Shown piece after piece: positions 1-11,840 of a stretch of 64,000 bases of DNA. The position numbers were made by a program, and so were the translations under genes. Origin of the DNA: Saccharum officinarum. Lineage: Eukaryota > Streptophyta > Magnoliopsida > Poales > Poaceae. The DNA lies in assembly GCA_020631735.1 (NCBI GenBank), contig CM036162.1, positions 91,808,401 to 91,872,400 on the forward strand, written 5' to 3'. Every line of letters begins with the position of its first letter. Position 1 is the first letter of the stretch. The notes beneath the pieces were generated by a model. That model was not told the origin of the DNA. It saw nothing but the letters and a program-made list of their open reading frames with translations, and did not search any database.

Positions 1-72
1 TCTCTGTGTTCGTTATCCTATATTTCTGATGTTGAACAGTTCTGTTCACGTTCTGCAATCTGTGTGAATTAG

Positions 73-377
73 GTGCGCACACTGAGAAAGAAGTACCCTT
101 CCCTTGACATAGAGGTATAATATCATCCATGTCTAAGCGTTGTTCTTTTGTCTCTTAGTTTTTTTTTCGCCATCATAATTTCAATTGTCTGAAAATAATT
201 TATGATTTGTTGCATTAGGTCGATGGTGGTCTAGGTCCTTCAACCATTGATGTGGCTGCATCTGCTGGAGCCAACTGCATCGTCGCTGGAAGCTCTATAT
301 TTGGCGCTGCGGACCCAGGAGCCGTCATATCTGTGCTGAGGAAGAGCGTTGAGGAGGGCTCTCAGAGCAAAAACTGA
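73..377 (+). CDS. RPE: Ribulose-phosphate 3-epimerase, last two exons (partial)
   Basis: C-terminal part of D-ribulose-5-phosphate 3-epimerase, which interconverts ribulose 5-phosphate and xylulose 5-phosphate in the pentose phosphate pathway or Calvin cycle. Exons are 73-114 (encodes [14 protein letters not shown]) and 219-377, joined across a GT-AG intron at 115-218; bases 1-72 are the preceding intron. The second exon carries the family's hallmark end of the TIM barrel: [11 protein letters not shown], with the Asp of the metal and substrate site, then [14 protein letters not shown], the phosphate-binding Gly-Ser loop. Translation ends with a TGA at 375-377. The short C-terminal tail looks more like the cytosolic plant isoform than the plastid one, but the N-terminus lies outside the window, so localisation is not settled. 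Confidence 0.93.
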
Positions 378-460
378 TTTTGGTGTTTCTTCTGTAAACT
401 AGTTCCACCCTGCACGTCATATGAGCTGATCCTCACATTGCACCGAAACTGTTCAGCGAG

Positions 461-466
461 AATAAA
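461..466 (+). terminator. AATAAA polyadenylation signal of the epimerase gene
   Basis: Canonical AATAAA 84 bases after the RPE stop codon, followed by T/G-rich sequence. It is a likely near-upstream element for 3'-end formation; the cleavage site cannot be read from sequence alone. Confidence 0.55.
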
Positions 467-894
467 ATTTGATGTTGGCCTTGATGCCACTATCATGTAA
501 CCCACACATTTCTTTTTCGAAGGACGCGTAAAGCTGAACGTCTTTTGCAATACGCTTTTTGTCTGCCCTGATTTTCTTCTTGTACCCCTTCATATAGCGC
601 TTGCTGTGCCGTCAAGAAACGGCGAAACATTGGCATGGCTGTTAACAAGCAAGTAAATACGGGTATAAGAATCGTGGTCATGCCTATATACTTGTGGAAA
701 TCTCGTCATTATGCACTTTCTCTTTATAGACCATTTGAGTTGAGGCCTACACTAGCAAACACCAGGATACAATTTAGCGCGCGCACACCTCGTGCGGTGC
801 ATTAGGAACCATTTTTAGTTTACTAGGACGTCGATATGGCACCTACCATCTGACTAGTTCGCTTCACATGTCCTCTCTTTGTCCCTAAATATCT

Positions 895-1083
895 CTCGAG
901 AAACAAATTTGACTAAATATATATTAAAAATATTAATATTTATAATACATAATTAGTATCATTAAAAATATCTTTGAATCTAGTTTTTTAATAAATTTAT
1001 TTGAAGATACAAATCTTGCAAGTATTTTCTATAAATCGAGGGCACGCACACCAATGGTGACATATATAAAGAGACGGAGGGAG
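895..1083. mobile_element. Stowaway-like MITE remnant (one terminus)
   Basis: AT-rich tract ending in gacggagggag followed by TA (1084-1085). This is the reverse complement of the Stowaway terminus CTCCCTCCGTC with its TA target. No matching left terminus is visible, so the element appears 5'-truncated and the left boundary is approximate. Confidence 0.55.
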
Positions 1084-1337
1084 TATATTGTAGTACAATT
1101 CTGGACAAATCCTACAGAATCGATAATCGGTCACTCTGAACCACTAATGACTGTTGATAGTAATATCGATACATTCGCACTGGACGGTGCATGATGACAA
1201 TGCTCGTCCTTCCTGTCTGCATCTGCATAGACAAGTGATGACAATGCATCTGCATAGCCATTAGCCAAGCGCATAGCTGCAGTCCTGCAGACAGGTGAAG
1301 CGAACCAAAGCATCCGATCTGCGGCTGCCCCTCTGCC

Positions 1338-1740
1338 CATTGGCGGATCCAAGGGGGGGGGCTGCAGCCCCGTGGGCCAAAATAGCAGAGAGCAGCTCTT
1401 CAGAGCCCAGTGCAGTCCAGTCCAAAATTCCCCACTGAACTCTATTCTAATATTTTCTTTTGAATATTCAGTGATCCGATTATGATAGTTTTACTTTCAT
1501 ACCTTGTAGGGTATAATCAATAGTACTGTAGTAGGAGAGATATTGTGCTAAGAATGATGCTTCAACTTCGAAGATTGCAACTAATGAGAGTCGGGTTGAG
1601 AAAAAAAAGACCCCGCATTGAGCTTGATATGAATTGATATCAATCTTTGCTATATCTATTAGTGTACTGTATACAGCGAGCAAATTTTTTTTTGCCCTCT
1701 GTTATTTAGCCCCCTTACCCCGTTTCTGGATCCGCCACTG
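1338..1740. mobile_element. 403-bp hAT-like non-autonomous element with 8-bp TSD
   Basis: The left end reads cattggcggatcca and the right end tggatccgccactg, an imperfect terminal inverted repeat. The element is flanked by a perfect 8-bp direct repeat cctctgcc at 1330-1337 and 1741-1748. An 8-bp duplication and CA(G/T)TGGCGGA-type ends are typical of hAT-superfamily MITEs. The interior has no coding potential. It lies about 0.8 kb upstream of the uridine kinase start codon. Confidence 0.8.
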
Positions 1741-1773
1741 CCTCTGCCCTGTGTCCGTATGCGGTGTGCGCCT

Positions 1774-1822
1774 CCCCTCACCCCAGGCGGTCCCCGTATC
1801 TGATTCTGACCATCTCATCAAC
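1774..1822 (+). repeat. Upstream copy of a duplicated 5'-flank segment
   Basis: About 49 bp (cccctcacccc, then gtatctgattctga and catctcatc) recur at 2287-2336 with a few substitutions. The second copy sits in the proximal 5' flank of the uridine kinase gene. A Ds-like element (2072-2274) lies between the copies. This suggests local duplication of the gene's 5' region. Confidence 0.7.
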
Positions 1823-2071
1823 ACGGTCTGCCACTCTGTCCCTGTTCCGTATGCGGTGTGCGGGACTGTTTGGTTGCTTGCTCACGTTTGCCTCGCCACA
1901 ACTACAGCTGCCACAGGAACTTGGCCGGTGTTTGGTTCGTGAATGAGTTGTGGCAGCTACGAGATTTCTTTCGTTAAATTTTGCCACACCTTTGACGGCC
2001 GTTTCCTCCGCCTAAAGTTCGGCGTCGCCACTGGTGGCCGGTGTTGGCTGTAGATCAAACAGCCTCGCACT

Positions 2072-2274
2072 TAAGGATGAAAACGGTCGGCAGTCGAAAA
2101 CGGACTTACGAAATAGAAAACGAAAACGGTTAGTTCGGTACATTTCTATATTTTATTAGCAATTAAAAAATACAAAAAATAGTTAAAAATGGTTGTGAAA
2201 TCAGTTAAAACTGATATTTTTTTATATTTGAAAACAGAACCATAACGGGATATTTCCGTTGCGTTTTAATCCTA
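2072..2274. mobile_element. Ds-like (Ac/Ds family hAT) non-autonomous element
   Basis: 203 bp starting taaggatgaaaacggtcgg, closely resembling the Ac/Ds 5' end with its GATGAAAACGGTCGG subterminal sequence. It ends gttttaatccta, an inverted copy of the terminus. A perfect 8-bp target duplication ctcgcact flanks it (2064-2071 and 2275-2282). Further gaaaacgg-type subterminal motifs occur inside. It lies about 250 bp upstream of the uridine kinase ATG, in promoter territory. Confidence 0.85.
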
Positions 2275-2530
2275 CTCGCACTTATCCCCCTCACCCCGGG
2301 CCCTTCCCCCGTATCTGATTCTGATCATCTCATCGACGTGCGCCCCTGGGCGGCTGGGCCCGTCGGCCGCTGCTTCCATCCGCACCAGACCCCACTGTCA
2401 GTTGTCACGCAGACACGCACTCACGCTCCGCGCACACAAGTGACAAGTCCGCCTGATCGCCTCCCACTCCCACCAGAAACCTGCGAATCAATCAATCCCG
2501 AATCCCGATCGGCCGGCGGCGCGGGAGGCG

Positions 2531-5500
2531 ATGCCGGAGAAGGCGGTGGACGACGTCATGGAGGCCGCGGTGGGGGCCCACTTCAGCGGCCTCCGCCTCG
2601 AGGCGCTGCGCCTCTCCACCTCCGCCCCCTCTTCCCCTTCCTCCTCCCCCGCCGCCGCGGCGCACGCGCACTCCAACGGCGCCGTCTACGCCAACGGCAC
2701 CGCCGAGCTCCCCTCCCCTGGCGCTGCCCGGCAGCCTTTCGTCATCGGTAGGTCCTCATGCGGCCCCTCCCTGCTAGCGCTCGCCGCTCGAGCGGGTGGA
2801 ATGGCCGGCTCGGCCCCGCCCTTTCTCGGCTTCTCGTGCTGGCTAGCCGCTCCTCATTTGTTGGTCCTGATTCAGAATTTATGCTTGATTTTCTCAAAGG
2901 GGTTTCTGGAGGGACGGCATCGGGGAAGACGACGGTGTGCGACATGATTATCCAGCAGCTGCACGACCACCGCGTCGTGCTCGTTAACCAGGTGTGTGTG
3001 CTCACTGCTGCTTCCGTGGCTGCGGCTGGATTGTTTTGGTTTGAGAACGTCCTGCTGCTGCTACTACTGTCTCCTGTCAAGCCTGGCTCTGTACTTCCCT
3101 GGTTTTGTATAGTGTATTCACGTTATGCAGTTCGAACTGGAAGATCTGAGATGTAACCTAGTGATTGCAATATTGCACAGATGGGGGATAGCTGAAGATT
3201 CTTGTGTATCTGTATGGAAATGCTAGTGAGGTTGTGCACACCCTTCCATTTGACTAGCTTGTGGGCTGCGATAGTTAGAATTGGCAAATATGGATTTGAT
3301 TTGACAAATCGTGCAAACCAACCTAATGGTGGAAACTTCTGAAAAACCTGTTGAAACTTAAAACTCAGTTAGGCTTGTCATTTTGCAGGATTCATTCTAC
3401 CGTGGCCTAACCGCTGAAGAGTCTGCACATGCACAAGACTACAATTTTGATCACCCTGGTACTGCATTTGCTGTTTCCAGTATCCTGCCTGTGGTAGCAA
3501 TCAATCAGAGCTGAATTGATTTGTTGACATGTGAGATGGACTGTATTCTTTGCTTGCAGATGCATTTGATACAGAACAACTTCTGGAATGCATGGGACAA
3601 CTGAAACGTGCTCAACCTGTAAATGTTCCTATATATGATTTCAAGAAGCATCGTCGGTGTTCTGACAGCTTTAGGAAGGTAGCAGTCACTCACAAACTTG
3701 TCAGCATGAAAAAGTTGCCAATCCTTTGTGATTTCGAGTTCATGTCATTGACCTTTGAATGATTTTGTAGAACATTTCTTTCCTTCTTTTGTATGTCTGT
3801 AATTAGATGACTGTTTCATACTATGAATTATAAACCTAACTCCAACCAAACTGCGTTTGCATGTTTTTTAGAGCATTTGCAACTTTATTTTTGATCCTCC
3901 TTATCTGCGCCAGAGGGGCAATCTACAGTAAGGCAAAGAAATTGGAGGTTTGGTTTTTTGTTATTACCATATTCTGTTTTTTTTTTTCTCTCTTATAGCT
4001 ATAGATATTGGTGCAGAACGACACACTTCTTCTAAAAGTAGCATTGTAAAATTACATAAGGTAAAAAACAGGGTTGAATTAGCTGGCATATATAATAAAA
4101 TCATGATGATACTATATATCTCATCAGTTGTCATGTTTCAATGTTCTGTGTTTTTGTTTATTTCAGTAATTCAATACCAATATACCTAAAAAATTGGATT
4201 CTTATTTGTCATGTTTAAAATTAGGAAGTTCATGTGATTGTAAGCTGACAATAAACTTCACGACCCTTTTACTATCTAAGCACCTGCATTTTGCCAGGTC
4301 AATGCATCAGATGTCATTATTTTGGAGGGCATTTTAGTCTTCCATGATCAGAGAGTTCGCAATCTGATGGACATGAAAATTTTTGTAGACACAGGTTTAT
4401 CCTCATTCTCAGTGTAGCATTTGTTTTGTTATAGAAATTATGAATTGCGCCTTAATTTATTTAATGTTGTTCTTGTTGTGATGCATAAATCAGATGCTGA
4501 TATTAGGCTTGCGCGACGAATCAGGCGTGATACAGTTGAAAGAGGAAGAGATATTAGCTCAGTGCTTGACCAGGTAGTCCTTCTATTATTATTTTTTACC
4601 TTGGGTTTATAATCCTGCGGTATATGTATGCCCTTTACATCTTCCCCTTTTTTGTATACAATTTCTTCTATTGCAACATGAAATGCTGTTGGCATGTGTA
4701 GTATGGGAGGTTTGTGAAGCCAGCATTCGATGATTTTGTTTTGCCTTCAAAGAAGTATGCTGACATGATCATTCCTCGAGGAGGTGATAACCATGTAGCA
4801 GTTGACCTGATTGTTCAACATATCCGTACCAAACTTGGTCAGCATGACTTGTGCAAAATCTATCCGAATGTTCATGTTGTTCAATCAACTTTTCAGGTAA
4901 AGCTAGAAATCTTTACCAATGGTTTAAATTTATACCCCGGTTTTGAAAATCGACGATTACGACGCGCCTAGTCGCGACTAGTCGCTAGGCTTTGGCCTGG
5001 CGCCTGGACTAGGGGGGTAGTCGGGCCTCAAGTCGAGCGGAGAAGGATAAGGGGGAGAAGGGGGAGAGAAAGTCGTGTGCGTACTCGCCTCGACCTCCGC
5101 CGGGAAGCAGGTCCCGCCGGCTGCGCTGCTCGCGACTCGCCTGGAAGCAGATCCCGCCGGCGAGCCTCTTGCCCGCCTGGCAAGACCCGCCGGCGACGCG
5201 GCTCGTGCTCCTCCCCGCCGGCGACGCAGCTCATGCTCCTCCCTGCTGGCGACGCCTCCCCTGCTCCTCTCCGCTGGTGACGCGGGTCGTCCTCCTCCCC
5301 GCCTGGCGGAGGTCGCTGGTGGGGGAGGAGGAGCGGGTGCGCGGCGAAGGGGAGCGGCGGCGCGGGCGAGCGGGCGTAGAGATGCGTTCGGGAGGGAGAG
5401 AGAGGAGCAGGGGAGAGGATAAGGGGAGTTGGGCCGTGGTGGGTGAGTTGCGGTGGGTGAGTTGGGCCGTTAATGGGCCTTTTTTTCTCTTTCTCCCCAT

Positions 5501-8334
5501 TCCATGACCACTTCTCTTCTATTTTTTTCTTTTCTTTTAAGTAAATATACATGTATTCTGTTCAAAAAATGTATATATACATGTATTAGCCATCGCCTAG
5601 CAAAACGCCTAGCATCGCCTAGGCTCGACTAGTCTCGACTAGTCTCTAGGCTAAGGGTCGTCGCCTAGATTTCGCCTAGCGCCTAGCAAAACTATGATTT
5701 ATACTGTTATTTTGCTAATTTCATTATTCCTTGCCTTCTGTAATGAATTTCACAGATCCGAGGAATGCATACTCTTATTCGTGATAGGGAAATTACTACA
5801 CCTGACTTTGTCTTTTATTCAGATCGATTGATCCGTTTGGTACTACTTTATTTCATAACCTTTATTTCCCTTCTTCAACTTCATGGCCAGTTATTTCATT
5901 TAGTTGATGCATGGATTTGCTGTGTAAGGTAGTGGAGCATGGTCTTGGACATTTGCCATTTACAGAAAAGCAGGTTATTACTCCAACAGGTATTTTGCAT
6001 GTGGCACCTTATATCTCGTAGCCGCTTAGTTGTGCACCTTATGAGTATTTTACTTTTTTTCTTTCTATTTTGTTCCATCCTGAATGTTTGACTTTCAGGT
6101 TTAGGCTCAGAGGAATATCTTTTGTAACTGTCTAGAATAAGTTAATACTTTATGCCATCTTGGTTCCTGAGATAGTCTACTATTAGTTCTGAGAAACTTA
6201 GCCACCTCAACAGTAATGGATTACCCTATCGTTGAAATATGATAACTTGTGCCACATTGTTATGTATCTAGCTGTGTTTGCTGATAACATTAGTACCACT
6301 TTGAAATGGCAATTTGTGGCTGGCTGTAAAAAATTATTTGGATAGGATTTGCTTTTGTTGTGTTTGAAATATCTTTGGAAAACCAAACTAAAAAGGCATA
6401 AAAAGCTTGTTGATGATCCTTCTCATTTCAGACAATTTGTGTTTTTTTTGTCATTGTTTGCCTAGGTGTATCTTAGATTGAGAAATAAAAATACTATGAT
6501 TTTGGTTGAACATCATCTCATGTCATATTTGTCTGGGTTCAGGATCTGTTTATATGGGAGTTGACTTCTGTAAGAAGCTCTGTGGAGTGTCTATTGTGCG
6601 AAGGTAAGCCAAACACTAACACACAAGCAAAAACATTTCAAGAAGCAGGGATCTTAATGATGTACAGTTGGACACACTCTGAATTAACCATGGCTCATGA
6701 TAGATGTTAAACAAGAATGTACATGAGGATATGTTATGTAGAGAATTTTGCATTATATCTTGGCGTGTAGAAGCTTCTGCCTTCTGTATTTGCCATGCTC
6801 TTTTTTAAGCATCAATGGCAGGTGCTCTGCCTTTTCATTTAGCATATTTGCCATGCTCTTGCAACATAGTTTTGTAAATAAACCAGACTAATTATGTGGA
6901 ACATTTCCTCCTGCTTTATCTGGATACTCTTCTTTTATGAGTATTTCGTTCCTTTTAGGATTCATACTTCCCCATCATGAATCATTATGACCACTTGGTA
7001 CCCAATATGTTCATGTTTAACTTCTGTGCAAGCAACATGTTCGAAATTTCACGTTATCATCCTTCGCATGCATCATGTCCCTAATCATCCCCCCTCACCC
7101 CACCCCAATGCACTGTTGCAGTAAATTTTGTACATTTCTAATATATTAATAGAGTTATGGAGTAATTTTAGCTTTTATTTATACCTCATTTAATTGCAGT
7201 GGTGAGAGTATGGAGAACGCATTGCGTGCTTGTTGTAAAGGAATAAAAATTGGTAAAATTCTAATTCATCGTGTTGGAGACAATGGACAGCAGGTAAGCA
7301 TTCAGATATTATGATAAACGATTCCTTAACAGGTACTCCCTCCATTCCAAAATGTAAGGTGTTTCAGGTTTGTCCTAACTTCTAAGTCAAATTTCTCTAA
7401 CTTTGACCAAGTTTGTAGAAAATATATTCACATCTAACCAATTAAATACGCTATCAAGACATTTCATGGTGGATTTAATGAAATTAATTTGATGTTGTAT
7501 ATGTTGGTGCATTTTTCTATAAACCTGGTCAGTTTTAGATAAGCTTGACTTAGGAAAAACTAAAACATCTTACGTTTTGGAACGGAGGGAGTATGTTTCA
7601 AGTGATCGAACTTATCGCCATGGATAATTATAATAAACTTTCTGCATCTAGCTTGTTTATCACAAACTGCCAATGGATATTGCTGAACGACATGTTCTAC
7701 TTCTGGATCCAGTGCTTGGTACAGGTCAGTTTTGCCTGCTATCCTGTTTCTGCTGCTTGTTTGTTTGAACTGAAGTTGATTTAGGTTGTGACGACAAAAA
7801 CAGATTCAGGTTGTGATAACAAAATAACATGCTGTAGAAACTATCCACATATGTCCAGAAATTGTTTGGTCTGAGATATCCTGATACAATATCACTCAAG
7901 GATAATCCATATTGCATTCACAGATGTGCAATCAATGAAGAATTGGCATATGTGTTTGGAAGTGCCCTGAATCTTGTAAAATCTGATGCATTGCTGAATT
8001 AACTGGTCATTCTTTATGCCCTCAGTAAATATGAAAGTTTGGTGTTACATCCTTCTCTTGAGTTTGGAGCAGATACTTGTGTTTCATAGTTAGTTTGTAC
8101 AGTATTTATCAGGCTATGAACAGGTAGCACAGGTCGATCTCACTATGCTCATGATGATGACTTTATTTTATAGGCAACTCAGTGGCCCAAGCAATTGACC
8201 TTCTTATAAGAAAAGGTGTTCCTGAGGGTCGGATCATTTTCCTCAATCTCATCTCGGTATTTTTTTTTTTGCATATTCAATGGTTCCAATGCTTATTATC
8301 TGTTTTGTTTAGTTGCATAACCCCTTCTACACAC

Positions 8335-8367
<33 letters not shown>

Positions 8368-8521
8368 GGAGCAGGCTCCTGAAGGGATTCAGTGTATTTG
8401 CAAGCGATTTCCTTCGCTGAAGATTGTAACGTCTGAAATCGATTATGGTCTGAACGAGGAATTCAGGGTGATACCGGGACTGGGAGAATATGGTGACCGC
8501 TACTTCGGCACAGACAATTGA
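2531..8521 (+). CDS. UKL: Uridine kinase / uracil phosphoribosyltransferase-like protein (UKL type), 14 exons
   Basis: Pyrimidine-salvage enzyme that phosphorylates uridine and cytidine, with a C-terminal UPRT-like domain, as in the Arabidopsis UKL family (about 490 aa, matching this model). Exons: 2531-2747, 2900-2991, 3389-3458, 3560-3678, 4298-4394, 4494-4573, 4702-4896, 5756-5839, 5929-5989, 6543-6603, 7200-7293, 7652-7724, 8174-8256, 8375-8521. All splice sites are GT-AG and phases match. An Ala/Ser-rich N-terminal segment is followed by the P-loop GGTASGKTT (about residue 75), the kinase motifs DSFYRGL and YDFKKHRR, then RLARRIRRD. The UPRT-like half begins near [10 protein letters not shown] and contains [11 protein letters not shown], equivalent to the PRPP-binding loop. 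In plants this half is thought to be inactive or regulatory. The ATG at 2531 is chosen because it opens the only frame that splices into the P-loop exon. Introns 7 and 11 carry transposons, and intron 13 ends in a GT repeat. Confidence 0.95.
4936..5696. mobile_element. hAT-like element inside intron 7 of the uridine kinase gene
   Basis: 761-bp insertion flanked by an 8-bp target duplication atttatac (4928-4935 and 5697-5704). The ends are cccggttttg and the inverse of catagttttg. Both subterminal regions are crowded with GCCTAG/CTAGGC and gactagtc motifs, which look like clustered transposase-binding sites. The core (about 5030-5460) is very GC-rich and yields long chance ORFs without recognisable domains. 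Host exons 7 and 8 on either side are intact and in phase, so the element is spliced out with the intron. Confidence 0.75.
7336..7591. mobile_element. Stowaway MITE in intron 11 of the uridine kinase gene
   Basis: 256 bp with inverted termini ctccctccattcc and ggaacggagggag, flanked by TA target duplications (7334-7335 and 7592-7593). The AT-rich interior has hairpin potential. This is a textbook Tc1/mariner-derived Stowaway; it lies wholly within an intron. Confidence 0.93.
8341..8367 (+). repeat. (GT)13 microsatellite next to the last 3' splice site
   Basis: Uninterrupted GT dinucleotide run ending 7 bases before the acceptor cag of the last exon. It occupies the place where a polypyrimidine tract is expected, so the acceptor relies on the T-rich stretch further upstream. 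Confidence 0.95.
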
Positions 8522-9819
8522 TGGCTCATACCACTCTTGGTGTGTGAAGTCTCACTTGATCCCTGGATATGGATGATATCTTGGAAGTAACATTCACTAT
8601 GGAGGCCGTAGTTGTGTTGTGTTTAATAGTTTGTACAACCTTTGACATAAAAAGCTTGACCAATGGCAGAGGGGGATGCCAGAGAAGGATCTCTGTGAAC
8701 TCGGAGAACGTGTTGTACGATTTTAGCCTTGTACGGGTGTAGAAATATTGTTCATCACCTGATGTTCTCAAATAAGCGTCTTTGATTCAAATATTTCTCG
8801 GTGAAGTCACGAGATCAAAATTTACAAAGCGCCTAATTTGGATTAAGAGGGGGCGAATGAGGTATGGAACTGGAACTCCGACGTGGTGGTCGAGTTGCTT
8901 ATGTGTGCTGCCGGCTGATTCAAAGCATTGAACGACCAACATCAGACGCTGAAACGGTAGAACAGAGATGCAAGCCGCTTAAGCTGCAACGGATAATTAC
9001 CGCATTTCAAATGTTGACACGGACGGCAAATTGTGACTATACTTGCATGACAAACATTGATTCAGCAGGTAACGAAGTAGACCTGTCCCAGTAATATGAT
9101 TTCAGCTAGGTCGGGTGGGCCATGGCGTACTCCCTATAGCCCAGTCTCTGGCGGCGCTCTCGACCTTCTTCTGCCTGTCCCGTCTGATACGTCTTGGGCG
9201 TGATTGGTTTCATTCCCGGTCGAGCCAGGCTCGTACATTGGAACCAGGTTCTAGCCAGCCTGGCTAAGCTCATGCGGAAGCGTTTTGTTTGAATGGCTGC
9301 ACATCTATCCTGGCTAGACTCATCAGCTGGTGTTTGGTCAGCTGCATGCACGTGAAATACGAACCTGAGATGAATGCGTTCAGCAGTTTCGGCCACAGCG
9401 CGAGCGCTCGCGGAGCCTGGCCCGGTGGAAACGAAGCCTCCCCGCGTTCCTACCGAGCCTGGCCGGGGGGCTCCTTTTGCATCTGGCGGGACAGGCCCAA
9501 AGCCAGGATCAGGACACCACCGAAATCTGCACGAGAGCATGCATGGCTGCTGGCCGTTGACGGATAGATCATTGTTCTCAGCAGGGACGTTTGGATGGAG
9601 TACCACCTGCACATTGTGTTTTGACACATGACCCACCAGCATATGGGCTGTCAGATGGGCCTATTATTTTTTTTGATAAGCAGATGGGCCTGTTATAGTG
9701 TCATGGTTGCCCTCCAATGGTACAGGCCGGTCCTCTGTGGTTGGGGCTGTCCGTCGAAGTCTCGAAGAGATATGCAATCACCAGCTAGAGGTGTCACTCG
9801 CTTGAGGGGACTTGCAGCG
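8522..9819 (+). other. 3' flank of the uridine kinase gene and unassigned spacer
   Basis: The 3' UTR probably extends several hundred bases; no canonical AATAAA was seen close by. The part from about 9100 to 9640 is GC-rich with repeated agcc(a)gg(c)tcg-like words and gives long non-gene-like ORFs on both strands. It is probably an old repeat. No gene was recognised. Confidence 0.4.
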
Positions 9820-9821
9820 TA

Positions 9822-10044
9822 GTCCCTCGGTCTCAAGAAGAGTGACGTTTTTTATTTATTTGACTGTTTATTTTATTTAAAAATTTTATATAAATTGTAA
9901 AATAAATAAATTATTATTAAAGTAACTCTAATGATAAAATAAGTCATAACAAAATATATAATATTTATAAAAAAACTAAATAAGATAGATGGTCAAATAA
10001 GATGTCTGAAAGTTAAAAACGATATTTTTTTTTGGACGGGGGAG
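9822..10044. mobile_element. Diverged Stowaway-like MITE
   Basis: Ends gtccctcggtctc and ggacgggggag are a degenerate inverted pair of the CTCCCTCCGTYYC terminus. TA dinucleotides flank it (9820-9821 and 10045-10046). The interior is AT-rich with Stowaway-type internal words such as ataaattattattaaagtaa. Confidence 0.7.
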
Positions 10045-10046
10045 TA

Positions 10047-11840
10047 CAAGTGACCCATGACCATGCATGTCGCTGAGGGGGGGTGCTCCATGGACATGGC
10101 AGCAGTAGGGGGACATGACCGCATGAGCCCCACCCGCCCCGTTGCTGGATCCGTCCCTGTGCATGCCCAACACTGGGGAATGGAGCCAGGATTCCAGGAG
10201 CAAGTATGCGCATAAGCTATAAGTAGAAAGGAACTGAAGCGAGCACAACCCACAAATGCTTGTCCTTTGCTAAACAGCAATAAACTATAGGACACATGAT
10301 GAATTTAGGCTAGGATACAAGTATTGCAATCCATTTCAATTCCGCGTAGAGACTTATTTGGATGCACTCGTATTTAGGAATGAAAGTGAATATGAAAGAT
10401 ATCAGTTACCGAGGCTCATTTCTGAGATTTTATCGTGTTTTTAACTAAAACAAAAAATGGTAGTGGTAACAATATTACGGTAGAATGGCATACATAGCAG
10501 GCTAAAGATCAACAACTCACTGATGTCAGTGATGGATTGAATGTCCCACAATTTGTTTTGAAATTCTTGCGCCAATAGATTTTGGTGTGATGACAAGGCC
10601 AACTTGCGGCTATCTAAGGCAACAGTGACTCCAGAGCCACTGCAGTAGACATGAGCAACATTGGGTAAATCGAGCAATGTTTCATGACAAAAATGGCAGC
10701 TACGAATCCATAAGAGCAGCAACGTGGGGGTTCTAGGTGGTGCTAGGAAGAATTCTGTGGGTGTTGAACGGTGGAGCATGGTTGGTGCGAAACGAAGATG
10801 AAGCATCCGACCTTGTTCGCTTCGCTGAAAGACAAGCTGAAAAGTATTGTTCGCTAATTTATTTGAGCCACGCTGATGCATCTGAAAAACAATGTATTTT
10901 ATTTATCTCAATTCCCACTTTTATAAATCAAGCTAAATTTGGAGCATTTTATGACCATTAGCACCCTGCTCATGGGTCCCTTTTTGTTCTTCTACAGCTT
11001 GCTATGCACTGTGGCTGCTCTAAGTAAGGTATAAGACAATTCAAAATTTAAATTTATCAGAGGGTCAAACAATTGAAATTTTTGTTTAAGGCTGGTATTA
11101 TCAGGCTCAACAAAGAATTGAAAACTACCTCGATCTTGTCTCAGCGGAAATTGCGGAGCCATGGGATATGAATGGAATATAAAAGAACATGAGCGACATT
11201 TATTTAGTCCGAATTGATCGATGGTAGTTTTTTTTAGATAATGAAAAACAGTTCCAGCTGCAGTCTTCTTTGAAAAGAAACATCAGTGCACATAAAAAAA
11301 CAAGAAAACACAACTCATTAATTCTTATTATAAGGTTCTGAACTAGAGACTGAGGCGGTACACATAAGACCATCCATTAAACGCAAAAAGAAAAAAAAAA
11401 TGCATGGCACTTATTTCAAGTAACTTACATGCCTCGCGAATCTGATCTTTGCAATCATCCGAGCATTACAATTGAGCCCAAAACCAAAGCCAGTGTGTCC
11501 CCTTAACAAAATCGATGGTAGTTGTATAGAATTCATGCAAACGGTTGTAGTTCGGAAGCATTTGGAGAAGACAACTATAGTCAAATAAATAAAAAAATAT
11601 TTAAATAAAAAACTAAAACATAAGGGTGTCCTCAACAACGCTTACAAATCTCTAGGTGACATGGAGGTTAAATATAATTCAAAATAAAAGGTTACATAGT
11701 GGCAATCATGCCAGAGAGTTGGAAAATTTTAGGAGACAGTGCAAGCTGAGCTCTTGTGCACGCGCTAGCTCGGTAAATTTCCTCGTTCTCTCATCTTCTG
11801 ATTGGATAGGTGCTCCTCCGAGTCCTGAGGCAGCAAACTC
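10047..11840. other. Spacer without recognised gene
   Basis: A 146-codon minus-strand frame (10441-10881) has no recognisable domain. A ctggatccgtccctg word at 10145-10159 resembles a lone transposon terminus, but no partner end was found. Poly-A and poly-T tracts occur near 11280-11400. Confidence 0.35.

Noticed and set aside
5028..5552. 174-codon minus-strand frame and several plus-strand frames inside intron 7
   Set aside because: They lie in the GC-rich core of a TSD-flanked transposon, are Arg/Pro/Ala-rich low complexity, and overlap on both strands; no domain seen.
9106..9642. 178-codon minus-strand frame
   Set aside because: GC-driven chance frame; overlapping frames on the other strand, no recognisable motif, no splice context.
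10145..10159. Isolated ctggatccgtccctg as a second hAT terminus
   Set aside because: No opposite terminus and no 8-bp direct repeat found.
10441..10881. 146-codon minus-strand frame
   Set aside because: No domain, no orthology by motif, flanked by repeat-like sequence.
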